Shown: one piece after another, positions 1 to 7,858 of the stretch
How positions within the stretch are numbered: the first letter of the stretch is position 1
Layout of the letters: every line of letters begins with the position of its first letter
NCBI GenBank assembly: GCA_947623805.1
Contig: CANQHZ010000001.1
Span: forward strand, 1 to 64,000
Reading direction: 5' to 3'
Origin: an uncultured Lachnospiraceae bacterium
GTDB lineage: Bacteria; Bacillota; Clostridia; Lachnospirales; Lachnospiraceae
Length of the DNA stretch: 64,000 nt
Program-made: the position numbers and the translations under genes
The notes under the pieces: model-generated
The model's database searches: none
What the model saw: the letters and a program-made list of their open reading frames with translations, nothing else
Told to the model about the DNA's origin: nothing

Positions 1-548
1 TTATTTTACTCTGAGGTATCTTTTTATCAACCACCTTCCTTGGAATTCCCTATATTTGAATTATACAGGAAGCTCCATTTCTGATTAATTTTCAAAGCTT
101 TCTCTATACTGTATTATTCGTTTCCAGCTAAAGCGCATATGTATAATGAATCTTTATCCGCAAATCCAAATCATCCGGCATAGCGCCATTGCATAAAGCT
201 GGCACACGAAAAATACTAGTTTAATTTTACAATAAATGGATATGTATTTCAATCCTTTAGCGCCTTTTGTTTGAGTTTCTTGACGCAGCAAAACTCCTGT
301 CTTTGACAGTTAAAAAATAAAAAAATCGCTGAGATTCCTATAAATAGGGCATTTCAGCGATTTACTTTGTTGTCACAGTCTTTAGTAATGTCTATCGTCC
401 TTTACTTAGTTTTTGAATTTCTTTCATCTTGCAGGACTTACTTGTTATGTCCTTTTTTCTAACCACTATCTTGAAACAACTCAAAAATAACCATTTTTTT
501 ATTCCACCTTTTCACAAACTTTACATCAATAAATGTTTTTCCGTTTTT
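1..548. other. Non-coding stretch with no supported gene
   Basis: No reading frame here has both a credible ribosome binding site and recognisable protein. A closed minus-strand frame around 125-220 resembles a protein tail but has no start and no family I recognise. The one clear element is the minus-strand terminator at 306-363. The stretch probably holds the 3' untranslated end of the chromate/fluoride operon and decayed sequence. Confidence 0.5.
306..363 (-). terminator. Intrinsic terminator after the chrA-chrA-crcB operon
   Basis: On the minus strand, AAATCGCTGA pairs with TCAGCGATTT across a loop of about 20 bases, and the hairpin is followed by a T-rich run (the A-run at 308-322 on the plus strand). 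It is the first strong terminator downstream of crcB and the HTH remnant. Confidence 0.75.
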
Positions 549-704
549 TTACTGACTTTCCGAGACTACACCTTCATACTGTCCGTCCTCTCTTTCCCTG
601 TTCTCCTTTAAGCAGCACAATTCCTTAACGCTCACACCAAAAACCTCCGCCATCTGGTACGCCAGCATCAGCGATGGAGCTTGCCTATCAGGATAACGGG
701 GCAT
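549..704 (-). pseudogene. Remnant of a small XRE-type HTH regulator (C-terminal half)
   Basis: Minus-strand translation gives about 51 residues, including PSLMLAYQMAEVFGVSVKEL followed by a charged tail and a stop at 549. This matches the second half of the compact 65-75 residue Cro/CI regulators common in Firmicutes (recognition helix end, LAYxMAEVFGVSxxELF). The expected N-terminal half with the Q-xxLA turn is absent: upstream the frame degenerates and closes just before the crcB stop. It follows crcB on the same strand and may be co-transcribed. I read it as a truncated gene, not a functional regulator. Confidence 0.5.
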
Positions 705-730
705 AAATATGCTGCCAGATTTTTAGCTCT

Positions 731-1099
731 TTACAGCTTTAACACAAGGGACAGCCGTTTCCCGCACACCACCCCTGCCATGCAGCATATAATACTCAGC
801 GCAATATATATCCCGCCGCGGCAATATAATTTCTGTTCCAAAAGATTGCACGCCTCTAATGAAAATGTGGAAAATGTCGTAAAACCGCCGCATACGCCTG
901 TCTTCCAAAACAAGATGGTATTCTGTGACACGTTTGCATTATGACTGGCAACTCCGGCAATAAATCCAATCACCGCCGCGCCAATGATATTTGTTACAAA
1001 CGTCTGTAATGGAAATCCTATTTTAAGCGGTATCAGGCTGACAGCATACCTTCCCATTGCGCCTAAAGCCCCGCCAAGAGCTACAAACAAAAAACTCAT
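731..1099 (-). CDS. crcB: CrcB/Fluc-type fluoride channel
   Basis: The 122-residue protein has the family signatures in order: an N-terminal GGALGAMGRY segment, a TFVTNIIGA segment with the conserved Asn, and GVCGGFTTFSTF with the Phe-box and Na+-site region, within four predicted membrane helices. Fluc proteins form dual-topology dimers that export toxic fluoride. The start has GGAGG seven bases upstream. It follows the two chromate-transporter genes by 31 bases and is probably in their operon, so it lacks its own leader; no fluoride riboswitch is visible before it. The length is normal for the family. Confidence 0.93.
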   Translation of the reverse strand: MSFLFVALGGALGAMGRYAVSLIPLKIGFPLQTFVTNIIGAAVIGFIAGVASHNANVSQNTILFWKTGVCGGFTTFSTFSLEACNLLEQKLYCRGGIYIALSIICCMAGVVCGKRLSLVLKL

Positions 1100-1130
1100 A
1101 AAAACCTCCGTAAAGCCTCAATAAAACATA

Positions 1131-1676
1131 TCAAACCAGCATGCCGAAAATCATGCCTGCCAATGCGCTCATTCCTATCACAATAATCGGGTGCTTCTTT
1201 TTATAACACAAAAAGCCTGCCGACAGCACAATCACCGCACTGATAAGATTATCTTCCGCAAACAAATCTCCCATATCAAAAACACTCCGCGAAGCAGACA
1301 ACAATGCTGCCGCAATCAGAGCCACAACCGCAGGCTGCAGGCCTGCCATAACGCTTTTAATAATGCTGCTGTTCTGAAATTTATGATAACACCCTGAAAT
1401 AAGCAGAATGATAACAAAGGAAGGAAAAACAACCCCGAAGGTTGCGCATAAAGCCCCTCCTACACCGGCAGTCCTCATTCCTATATAAGTAGACATATTT
1501 ACTGCCAGAGGTCCCGGTGTACTCTCACTGACTGCAATGAAATCAATCATCTGTTTCTCCGTAATCCAATGATTTTGGGTAACGGTCTGCTGTATTAAAG
1601 GGAGCATAGCATATCCTCCGCCAAAAGTAAACATGCCAATTTTAAAAAATTCCCAAAACAACCTTAAATATATCAT
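1131..1676 (-). CDS. chrA: Short-chain chromate transporter, ChrA family (second half-protein)
   Basis: The 181-residue membrane protein carries the CHR-family signatures FKIGMFTFGGGYAMLPLI near the N-terminus and AVSESTPGPLAVNMSTYIG in the middle. Short CHR proteins are encoded as adjacent pairs whose two products are thought to work together as one transporter for chromate or a related oxyanion. The start chosen overlaps the upstream gene's stop (ATGA) and is preceded by a GGGGAAGGG stretch; the longer frame starting at 1730 would lie inside the upstream gene. The natural substrate cannot be told from sequence. Confidence 0.88.
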   Translation of the reverse strand: MIYLRLFWEFFKIGMFTFGGGYAMLPLIQQTVTQNHWITEKQMIDFIAVSESTPGPLAVNMSTYIGMRTAGVGGALCATFGVVFPSFVIILLISGCYHKFQNSSIIKSVMAGLQPAVVALIAAALLSASRSVFDMGDLFAEDNLISAVIVLSAGFLCYKKKHPIIVIGMSALAGMIFGMLV

Positions 1677-2299
1677 CTGCCCTTCCCCCTTTTTGAACAG
1701 TAATTCCATATAACTCCTGACAATCCGCAAAACACTAACGTGAAAATCGTATTTATATTAAAGAAATATGTCAGCAAAAAGGCTGCAATCAGGATAACGG
1801 CAGTAAACGCCCCCTTATGCAGCCGGCCAAAAAGTGATATAAGGGCGCTCCCTATTAATACAATAACGCCTGCCCGAATCCCTTGAAAGGCATCCTTAAC
1901 TATTTGAAAATCTTCAATCTGCAAAAGAAGCTGCGATATGCATAATATAACCAGAAAAGACGGAAGCACAACTCCCATAGTGGCAGCCAGCGCTCCTTTT
2001 AAACCGGCAATCCTGCTTCCCACAAAGGTTGCTGAATTAACCGCCAGCGGTCCCGGGGTAGATTCAGCAATCGCAATAATGTCAAACATTTCTTCATTGG
2101 TAAGCCATTTTTTTCCATCGACAACCTCCCTCTTGATAAATGGTATCATTGCATATCCACCCCCAAAAGTAAACGCACCAATCTTAAAAAATACAAAAAA
2201 TAATTCTTTACATGGTTTCATATTCATTACCATTGCCCCTTTCCATGCAATGTTAAATCCCTTAGTCCAAAATATATTTTCAGCAGCAAATCCACCCAT
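1673..2299 (-). CDS. chrA: Short-chain chromate transporter, ChrA family (first half-protein)
   Basis: This is the paralogous partner of the next gene, with FKIGAFTFGGGYAMIPFI and AIAESTPGPLAVNSATFVG motifs and five to six hydrophobic helices. Two starts are possible. The ATG at 2299 has a perfect GGAGG seven bases upstream but adds about 24 residues not usual for the family; the ATG at 2227, with GGAAAGGGG upstream, gives the standard N-terminus. I give the former because of the ribosome binding site. It overlaps its partner by four bases, so the two are translationally coupled. It is divergent from a LysR-type gene that is the likely regulator. Confidence 0.85.
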   Translation of the reverse strand: MGGFAAENIFWTKGFNIAWKGAMVMNMKPCKELFFVFFKIGAFTFGGGYAMIPFIKREVVDGKKWLTNEEMFDIIAIAESTPGPLAVNSATFVGSRIAGLKGALAATMGVVLPSFLVILCISQLLLQIEDFQIVKDAFQGIRAGVIVLIGSALISLFGRLHKGAFTAVILIAAFLLTYFFNINTIFTLVFCGLSGVIWNYCSKRGKGR

Positions 2300-2357
2300 T
2301 CTGATACCTCCAATATATTTTAATGATACAATTTTAATATTCATTTATCAATCTATA

Positions 2358-2366
2358 TGTTATAAT
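2358..2366 (+). promoter_or_regulatory. Extended -10 promoter for the LysR-type gene
   Basis: TGTTATAAT is a perfect extended -10 element about 38 bases before the LysR start, in the divergent region shared with the chromate-transporter operon. No good -35 box is needed for this promoter class. LysR regulators commonly bind such divergent regions, but I could not identify a clear T-N11-A operator. Confidence 0.5.
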
Positions 2367-2403
2367 ATTAAACATAGCCGTTTATAAATGTATGGGGGTA
2401 ATT

Positions 2404-3273
2404 ATGACATTAAGACACATGAAAATTTTTGTAGAGGTATGTCTTGAAAAAAGCATTACAAAAGCTGCGGAGAATCTTAATATGACGCAGCCAACAGTCA
2501 GTATAGCAATAAAAGAGCTGGAAAATCATTACCACACGCAGCTGTTTGACCGGATGAACAGACGCATATACCTTACGGAAAAAGGACAGGAGTTATACCA
2601 GTATGCGCAAACCATTGTCAGCCAGTTTGCCGAGGCAGAGAATAGAATATCAGGCAATAGTACGGATTATGTCATCAGGATCGGCAGCAATGTATCATAT
2701 GGCATATCAACATTGGCAAAGATTACGGAAAAATATCAGTCTGAAAATCCTGATAGAAAATTTTATTTACAGGTTGCTAATTCAAACGAAATTGAAAAAA
2801 TGCTGTTGCATAACAGGCTGGATTTTGCAATAGTAGATAATATCAATGTTTCCGCCCATTTCATCAGTAAACTAATCACACAAGAGAAGATGTCTGCTTT
2901 TTGCGGAAAAAAATATGCCGAAAATATCCATGCCCCATTGTCTATTACTGACCTCTGCTCTTACCCTTTGCTTCTTCGTGAAAATGGCAGCGGTTCGCGA
3001 AGTGTCATCGACCAGATATTTAAATTACAGGGATTACACATTTCCCCCATAATGGAGAGCACAAGCACCCTCGCAATCATACAGGCTGCAGTGCATAATC
3101 TTGGAATCTGTATCCTTCCCAAATCCATTATTCCAATCAGCCTTTTTGATGAATTAATACAAGTGGAACTGGAAGATGATTACTTTATCAGGCGTTATTT
3201 TTTGATACATCATAAGAATAAATATCTCTCAGACAAAATGCGGCATTTCTTAAATTATTATTTTAAACAATAA
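2404..3273 (+). CDS. LysR-family transcriptional regulator
   Basis: The protein of 289 residues has the LysR winged-helix region at about 1-60 (LRHMKIFVEVCLEKSITKAAENLNMTQPTVS, shortened here to its key pattern of AAxxLxxTQPxxS) and an effector-binding domain to the end. The ATG at 2404 is chosen because GGGGG lies six bases upstream; the ATG at 2392 falls inside that site. It is divergent from the chrA pair, the classic arrangement for a LysR protein controlling its neighbour. The inducer is unknown; an oxyanion or a metabolite linked to it would fit. Confidence 0.9.
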   Translation: MTLRHMKIFVEVCLEKSITKAAENLNMTQPTVSIAIKELENHYHTQLFDRMNRRIYLTEKGQELYQYAQTIVSQFAEAENRISGNSTDYVIRIGSNVSYGISTLAKITEKYQSENPDRKFYLQVANSNEIEKMLLHNRLDFAIVDNINVSAHFISKLITQEKMSAFCGKKYAENIHAPLSITDLCSYPLLLRENGSGSRSVIDQIFKLQGLHISPIMESTSTLAIIQAAVHNLGICILPKSIIPISLFDELIQVELEDDYFIRRYFLIHHKNKYLSDKMRHFLNYYFKQ

Positions 3274-3376
3274 AAAGGCGGATTCATTTTTGGCATTACA
3301 AATAACATATCCAGCCACCACATTATTTTATTATTACTATATTTTCGTTCAAGCTATATATTTATTTTTTGCTGAT

Positions 3377-3424
3377 AAAAAAGCCATTCCTCAAAGCATA
3401 CAGCCTTAAAGAATGGCTTTTTAT
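3377..3424. terminator. Bidirectional intrinsic terminator
   Basis: AAAAAGCCATTC and GAATGGCTTTTT form a perfect 12-base stem with a loop of about 20 bases, flanked by A and T runs on both sides. It separates the plus-strand LysR gene from the minus-strand Uma2-like gene, whose stop is at 3428, and can serve both. Confidence 0.85.
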
Positions 3425-3427
3425 TTT

Positions 3428-3973
3428 TCACTGCAAATCAAAACCTGAAAAATCAATGGAAAAATCCTTATAAATACTCACAGGCACAGCGTCCGCAAAA
3501 GTGTAATCCTCCATGCTGTCCTCGTCAAAATTCCATACGGTGATCCTATTTTTGGCAGCATCCACGATCCAATATTCCCTCACCCCAGCAGAGCGGTATT
3601 TAAACAGCTTGACGAAATAATCCATTCGGCGGCTGGCTGGCGACACTATCTCGACAATCCAGTCGGGCGCGCCGCTGCAGCCTTTATCATCGAGCTTATC
3701 AGTATCGCAGATTACTGAAATATCAGGCTCGACATAGTTTGTGTCATCCTGGCTTAGAAATACCGCAAAGGGCGCAGGGTACACCCTGCATGGTCTGCCT
3801 TTCCTGTCAATATAATTGGCAATCGCCTGACACAGCTTTAATACCAAGTCCTGATGTCTGCGCGACGGCGGCGCCATATAATAAATTTGACCGTCAATAA
3901 GCTCCGCCCGCTCGCCCTCGGGAAGGTCATATATATCCTTAGTGGTAAAAAGACTTTCTTTCGCTAACGCCAT
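3428..3973 (-). CDS. Uma2-family putative PD-(D/E)XK nuclease (DUF820)
   Basis: The 181-residue protein matches the Uma2/DUF820 family: an N-terminal DLPEGERAELIDGQIYYM segment, then YVEPDISVICD and PDWIVEIVSPAS, which supply the acidic residues of a PD-(D/E)XK-like core, and a C-terminal KxxEYWIVD-type strand (REYWIVDA). The biological role of the family is not established; members occur in many copies in cyanobacteria and singly in Firmicutes. It lies 27 bases downstream of trpB on the same strand with a GGAGG site. Nuclease activity is an inference from the fold. Confidence 0.8.
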   Translation of the reverse strand: MALAKESLFTTKDIYDLPEGERAELIDGQIYYMAPPSRRHQDLVLKLCQAIANYIDRKGRPCRVYPAPFAVFLSQDDTNYVEPDISVICDTDKLDDKGCSGAPDWIVEIVSPASRRMDYFVKLFKYRSAGVREYWIVDAAKNRITVWNFDEDSMEDYTFADAVPVSIYKDFSIDFSGFDLQ

Positions 3974-3999
3974 AGGGATACCTCCATATTCGGCACTTC

Positions 4000-5379
4000 T
4001 TATTTATCCACCTTAGGCAGCCCATCAAAGCCTTTCTGCAGATCCTCATCTGTCGGGATATAATCCGTCATCTCGCCGTCGTGGAATTTCTCATATGCAA
4101 CCATATCGAAATAGCCCGTACCCGTTAGCCCGAAAAGTATCGTCTTTTCCTCGCCTGTCTCCTTGCACTTGAGCGCCTCGTCTATTGCGACGCGGATTGC
4201 GTGCGCGCTCTCAGGCGCGGGAAGTATGCCCTCAACTCTCGCAAACTGCTCCGCAGCCTCAAACACTGACGTCTGCTCCACTGCAACAGCCTCCATATAG
4301 CCGTCATGATAAAGCTGTGAGAGCGTCGAGCTCATGCCGTGGAAACGCAAGCCGCCCGCGTGGTTCGGCGAAGGGATAAAGCCGCTGCCCAGCGTGTACA
4401 TCTTGGCAAGCGGGCAAATCATGCCTGTATCGCAGAAATCATATGCGAATTTTCCGCGCGTAAAGCTCGGGCATGACGCAGGCTCTACCGCGATAAAACG
4501 GTAATCCTTCTCGCCGCGCAGCTTCTGCCCCATAAACGGCGAAATCAAGCCGCCAAGGTTAGAGCCGCCGCCCGCGCAGCCTATTATAATATCAGGCTCG
4601 ATGCCGTATTTGTCCATGGCGGTCTTTGTCTCAAGACCTATCACGGACTGATGCAGCAATACCTGATTCAGCACGCTTCCCAGCACATAGCGGTAGCCCT
4701 CGTTTGAAGTCGCAACCTCCACCGCCTCGGAAATAGCGCATCCGAGGCTTCCTGTCGTACCAGGGTGCTCCGCAAGTATCTTGCGTCCTACGTTTGTCGT
4801 CTCTGAAGGCGACGGTGTCACGGACGCGCCGTATGTCCTCATCACCTCGCGGCGGAAAGGCTTCTGTTCATAAGAAACCTTTACCATATATACCTTGCAG
4901 TCAAGCCCCAGATAAGCGCACGCCATGGAAAGCGCCGTACCCCACTGTCCCGCTCCCGTCTCTGTAGTCACGCCCTTTAAGCCCTGCTGCTTTGCATAGT
5001 ACGCCTGTGCAATAGCGGAATTGAGCTTATGGCTGCCGCTCGTGTTGTTGCCCTCAAATTTATAATAAATCTTGGCGGGCGTCTGCAGCTTTTCCTCCAG
5101 ACAGTACGCCCTTACAAGCGGCGACGGACGGTACATTCTGTAAAAATCGCGTATCTCCGCAGGTATTTCAATATACGCTGTGGTGTCGTCAAGCTCCTGT
5201 CTTACAAGCTCGTCGCAGAACACTCCTCTAAGCTCATCGAAGGTCATAGGCTGCAGCGTGCCCGGGTTCAGCAGCGGAGCGGGCTTTGTCTTCATATCCG
5301 CGCGCATATTGTACCAAGATTTTGGCATCTCATCTTCTTCAAGATAAATTTTGTATGGGATATTTTTTTCCTGTTTCAT
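4000..5379 (-). CDS. trpB: Tryptophan synthase beta chain, TrpB2 type
   Basis: This 459-residue PLP enzyme is longer than the usual 390-residue TrpB1 and has the TrpB2 hallmarks: the N-terminal extension, EGNNTSGSHKLNSA (Lys forms the PLP Schiff base), ETGAGQWGTA, and a GCAGGGSNLGG phosphate-binding loop. TrpB2 enzymes join serine and indole. No trpA or other trp gene is near, so it may act alone, for instance in indole salvage. It follows pgi by 16 bases on the same strand, with GAGG ahead of the ATG, so the two may be co-transcribed although unrelated in function. Confidence 0.9.
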   Translation of the reverse strand: MKQEKNIPYKIYLEEDEMPKSWYNMRADMKTKPAPLLNPGTLQPMTFDELRGVFCDELVRQELDDTTAYIEIPAEIRDFYRMYRPSPLVRAYCLEEKLQTPAKIYYKFEGNNTSGSHKLNSAIAQAYYAKQQGLKGVTTETGAGQWGTALSMACAYLGLDCKVYMVKVSYEQKPFRREVMRTYGASVTPSPSETTNVGRKILAEHPGTTGSLGCAISEAVEVATSNEGYRYVLGSVLNQVLLHQSVIGLETKTAMDKYGIEPDIIIGCAGGGSNLGGLISPFMGQKLRGEKDYRFIAVEPASCPSFTRGKFAYDFCDTGMICPLAKMYTLGSGFIPSPNHAGGLRFHGMSSTLSQLYHDGYMEAVAVEQTSVFEAAEQFARVEGILPAPESAHAIRVAIDEALKCKETGEEKTILFGLTGTGYFDMVAYEKFHDGEMTDYIPTDEDLQKGFDGLPKVDK

Positions 5380-5395
5380 TGTTACCTCACTGTAA

Positions 5396-6742
5396 TTAAA
5401 GTCTCTTTAACAGTTCTTCCCTGGCTGCCTCATAGCCCGGCTTGCCAAGAAGCGCAAACATATTCTTCTTATAGCTTTCAACGCCTGGCTGGTTAAACGG
5501 ATTAACGCCAAGCAGATATCCGCTGAGACCACACGCAAACTCAAAGAAATAGAACAGCTCGCCTAAGTAAAATTCATTTACCTCGGGAACCTTTACCATA
5601 AGGTTAGGCACCTGTCCGTCTGTGTGCGCAAGCACTGTGCCGTTCATGGCGCTCTTGTTTACGAAGTCTACCGTCTTGCCAGCAAGATAATTCAAGCCGT
5701 CAAGGTCTACAGGCTCTGTGCCAATCGTGATTTCCTCCCTTGACTTTTCGATATTCAAAACCGTCTCAAACATAATCCTTGCGCCGTCCTGAATGAACTG
5801 TCCCATTGAGTGAAGGTCAGTCGTAAGGTCAACGCTTGCGGGGAAAAGTCCTTTCTGATCCTTGCCCTCCGACTCGCCAAAGAGCTGTTTCCACCACTCT
5901 GAAACGTAGTGCGCGCTCGGCTCATAATTGCAGAGGATTTCGATTGCCTTGCCTTTTCTCAAAAGAATATTTCTAAGCGCCGCGTACTGCATAGCGTCAT
6001 TTTCCTCAAATGGAAGCTCCAGAGCCTTCTTTCTGCCGCTTGCCGCGCCCTCCATAAGCTTGTCTATGTCTGCGCCGCTTACCGCTATCGGGAGCAGACC
6101 CACTGCCGTAAGCACTGAAAAACGTCCGCCTACATCATCAGGCACTACGAATGTCTCATAGCCTTCCTCTGTAGCAAGGTTCTTTAATGAGCCCTTCGCC
6201 TTGTCTGTGGTAGCGTAAATCCTCTTTGCAGCGCCCTCCTTGCCGTATTTCTTTTCCATCATTTCTTTAAATACACGGAAAGCGATGGCAGGTTCGGTCG
6301 TCGTGCCCGACTTGCTTATCATGTTGATAGAGAAATCCCTGTCGCCGATAACATCAATCAAGTGCTTGATGTAAGTAGAGCTGATTGAATTGCCGACAAA
6401 GTAAATCTCGGGAGTCTTTCTGATGCTCTTGTCCACCATATTGTAAAAGCTGTGGCGCAGAAACTCAACAGCCGCCCTCGCGCCAAGATATGAGCCACCG
6501 ATACCGATAACAAGGAGGACATCGCTGTCACCCTGAATTTTTTTCGCCGCCTCTTTAATCCTTGCAAACTCCTCCTTGTCGTAATCCACAGGAAGGTCAA
6601 TCCAGCCAAGGAAATCGTTCCCCGCGCCGTTTCTGCTTAAAAGTACCTCCTTAGCGTCAAGCGTCAGCTTTTTCATGTACTCAACCTCGTGCTCGCTTAC
6701 AAACTGCGCCGCTTTTGAATAATCAAATGTTACCTTGCTCAT
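5396..6742 (-). CDS. pgi: Glucose-6-phosphate isomerase
   Basis: The 448-residue protein is a standard bacterial Pgi interconverting glucose-6-phosphate and fructose-6-phosphate. It shows [29 protein letters not shown] (phosphate-binding SIS loop), [14 protein letters not shown] with the catalytic-loop residues, and the C-terminal [12 protein letters not shown] containing the conserved Gln-Pro and Lys. Length matches Firmicutes Pgi. AGGAGCAGAGGAC precedes the ATG. It is the first gene before trpB2 and the Uma2-like gene. Confidence 0.97.
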   Translation of the reverse strand: MSKVTFDYSKAAQFVSEHEVEYMKKLTLDAKEVLLSRNGAGNDFLGWIDLPVDYDKEEFARIKEAAKKIQGDSDVLLVIGIGGSYLGARAAVEFLRHSFYNMVDKSIRKTPEIYFVGNSISSTYIKHLIDVIGDRDFSINMISKSGTTTEPAIAFRVFKEMMEKKYGKEGAAKRIYATTDKAKGSLKNLATEEGYETFVVPDDVGGRFSVLTAVGLLPIAVSGADIDKLMEGAASGRKKALELPFEENDAMQYAALRNILLRKGKAIEILCNYEPSAHYVSEWWKQLFGESEGKDQKGLFPASVDLTTDLHSMGQFIQDGARIMFETVLNIEKSREEITIGTEPVDLDGLNYLAGKTVDFVNKSAMNGTVLAHTDGQVPNLMVKVPEVNEFYLGELFYFFEFACGLSGYLLGVNPFNQPGVESYKKNMFALLGKPGYEAAREELLKRL

Positions 6743-6856
6743 TTGTCCTCTGCTCCTTTTCTAAAAATATTTATATCTGGCATATGCAAAGCCTCTTTGC
6801 AGCCGCCAAATACTGATAATAATATTTTAGCAAAATTTTCCTTATATTTCAATCAT

Positions 6857-7552
6857 TTATGCCTTGTTTCCTATAAAACTGCGCAGCAATTCTTCAAGCT
6901 CACGCGCCTCCTCTTGCGAAAAGGAAACCCGCTCCTCCTGCGGAGCCGCTTTTTCCCTTTTTTCGTCCTCCTCATCTGATTTTTCCTGTTCAAGCTCCCA
7001 CATAAGCTTTTCCTTTTCAAGTATGCCATGTTCAAGGCGCTGGGCGACTGTATTTTCAAGGTAATCCGTGAGATTTGTCTTTAGCATCTGCCTGCGGTTT
7101 GGCATGTCCACTATCGACACGACGCTCAAATACAGGTAAATCCCCAAAAGGCTTATAATGTAAAACGGCAGAAGGCTTATAAAGCCTATGCCCTCGACTA
7201 TGCCCTTGCATACGCCAAAGCCCGCCACGAACACACCCGCGAGCATCAGCTGCCCCGAAAGGTGCTTCATAAAGCCCATGCTCATGCCGATAAAGCGTAT
7301 GCGGTTGATGAACTTGTCCACAAAGACTGATATGTTTGACACGCCGCCGTTTAGCTTGTAACAATTCACGAAGCGCTCCTTGCACTGCGTAAGGAGCTTG
7401 TTTTCCACGCCTGAAAATGTGTCCGCCGCCTGTATCATGCGCTGATAGGTGATGCCGATTGCCGCCTGAAAAGCTATGCCGAGCGCCATCAGTACGAGCG
7501 TCAGCATTATTATAAATGACTGGTCAAAATAGCTGATAATTCCATTTAACAT
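6857..7552 (-). CDS. Unknown three-helix membrane protein with charged coiled tail
   Basis: I do not recognise this 231-residue protein. It has a hydrophobic helix at about residues 10-35, a conserved-looking central cytoplasmic or loop segment with several Asn and Arg residues (NKLLTQCKERFVNCYK), two more helices at about 95-145, and a C-terminal third that is almost entirely Lys, Glu and Arg and probably a coiled coil. That layout resembles MotA/ExbB-like or divisome-associated membrane proteins, but no diagnostic motif is present. The ATG at 7552 is chosen because GGAGG sits eight bases before it; the earlier ATG at 7567 overlaps that site. Confidence 0.65.
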   Translation of the reverse strand: MLNGIISYFDQSFIIMLTLVLMALGIAFQAAIGITYQRMIQAADTFSGVENKLLTQCKERFVNCYKLNGGVSNISVFVDKFINRIRFIGMSMGFMKHLSGQLMLAGVFVAGFGVCKGIVEGIGFISLLPFYIISLLGIYLYLSVVSIVDMPNRRQMLKTNLTDYLENTVAQRLEHGILEKEKLMWELEQEKSDEEDEKREKAAPQEERVSFSQEEARELEELLRSFIGNKA

Positions 7553-7585
7553 ATGTTTTCCCTCCAAAATGATTAATTTGCTTTA

Positions 7586-7614
7586 AGTATAATCATTCGC
7601 GCGGCGCGTATCAA
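7586..7614 (-). promoter_or_regulatory. Promoter of the membrane-protein gene, GC-rich spacer
   Basis: On the minus strand TTGATA and TATACT are separated by exactly 17 bases, 35 bases before the gene's start. The spacer is almost pure G+C (alternating CG), and GCGCGT/ACGCGC form a short hairpin that places the -35 box in its loop. Confidence 0.6.
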
Positions 7615-7796
7615 GACGCGCGGGGGGAAAATCGTTCGTCAAATTGAGGGCGGATTTGACAGAGGGCGACAGGTTTTTGCCAATTGCAGCTATTATCTTT
7701 CGATTTCACCATATTGCGAAAAATAATCATGCAGCTTTCTTGGCTTATCTTGTATTTTTATACCCCTGCCAAAATTAACTTCAAATCAAAATGTTC

Positions 7797-7840
7797 ACAT
7801 AAAATAACCCCTGCCATGCTGTCGTCAGCATAACAGGGGC
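7797..7840 (-). terminator. Intrinsic terminator after the secreted-protein gene
   Basis: CCCCTG..ATGCTG and CAGCAT..CAGGGG form a long stem with a two-by-two internal loop and a three-base loop. On the minus strand it is followed by a T-rich stretch. It lies 20 bases past the stop of the gene ending at 7859. Confidence 0.8.
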
Positions 7841-7858
7841 TTGATTTTATTTTACTTT

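Noticed and set aside
429-944. Plus-strand frames opposite crcB and the HTH remnant
   Set aside because: No ribosome binding site and no protein-like composition; the minus strand carries recognisable families.
1-1130. Fluoride riboswitch for crcB
   Set aside because: The gene lies 31 bases after an upstream coding region, too short for the riboswitch fold, and no conserved GGxGAUGG-type core was seen.
4185-4379. Plus-strand frame opposite trpB and other similar overlapping frames throughout
   Set aside because: These are by-products of GC-rich codon positions in well-identified genes on the other strand.
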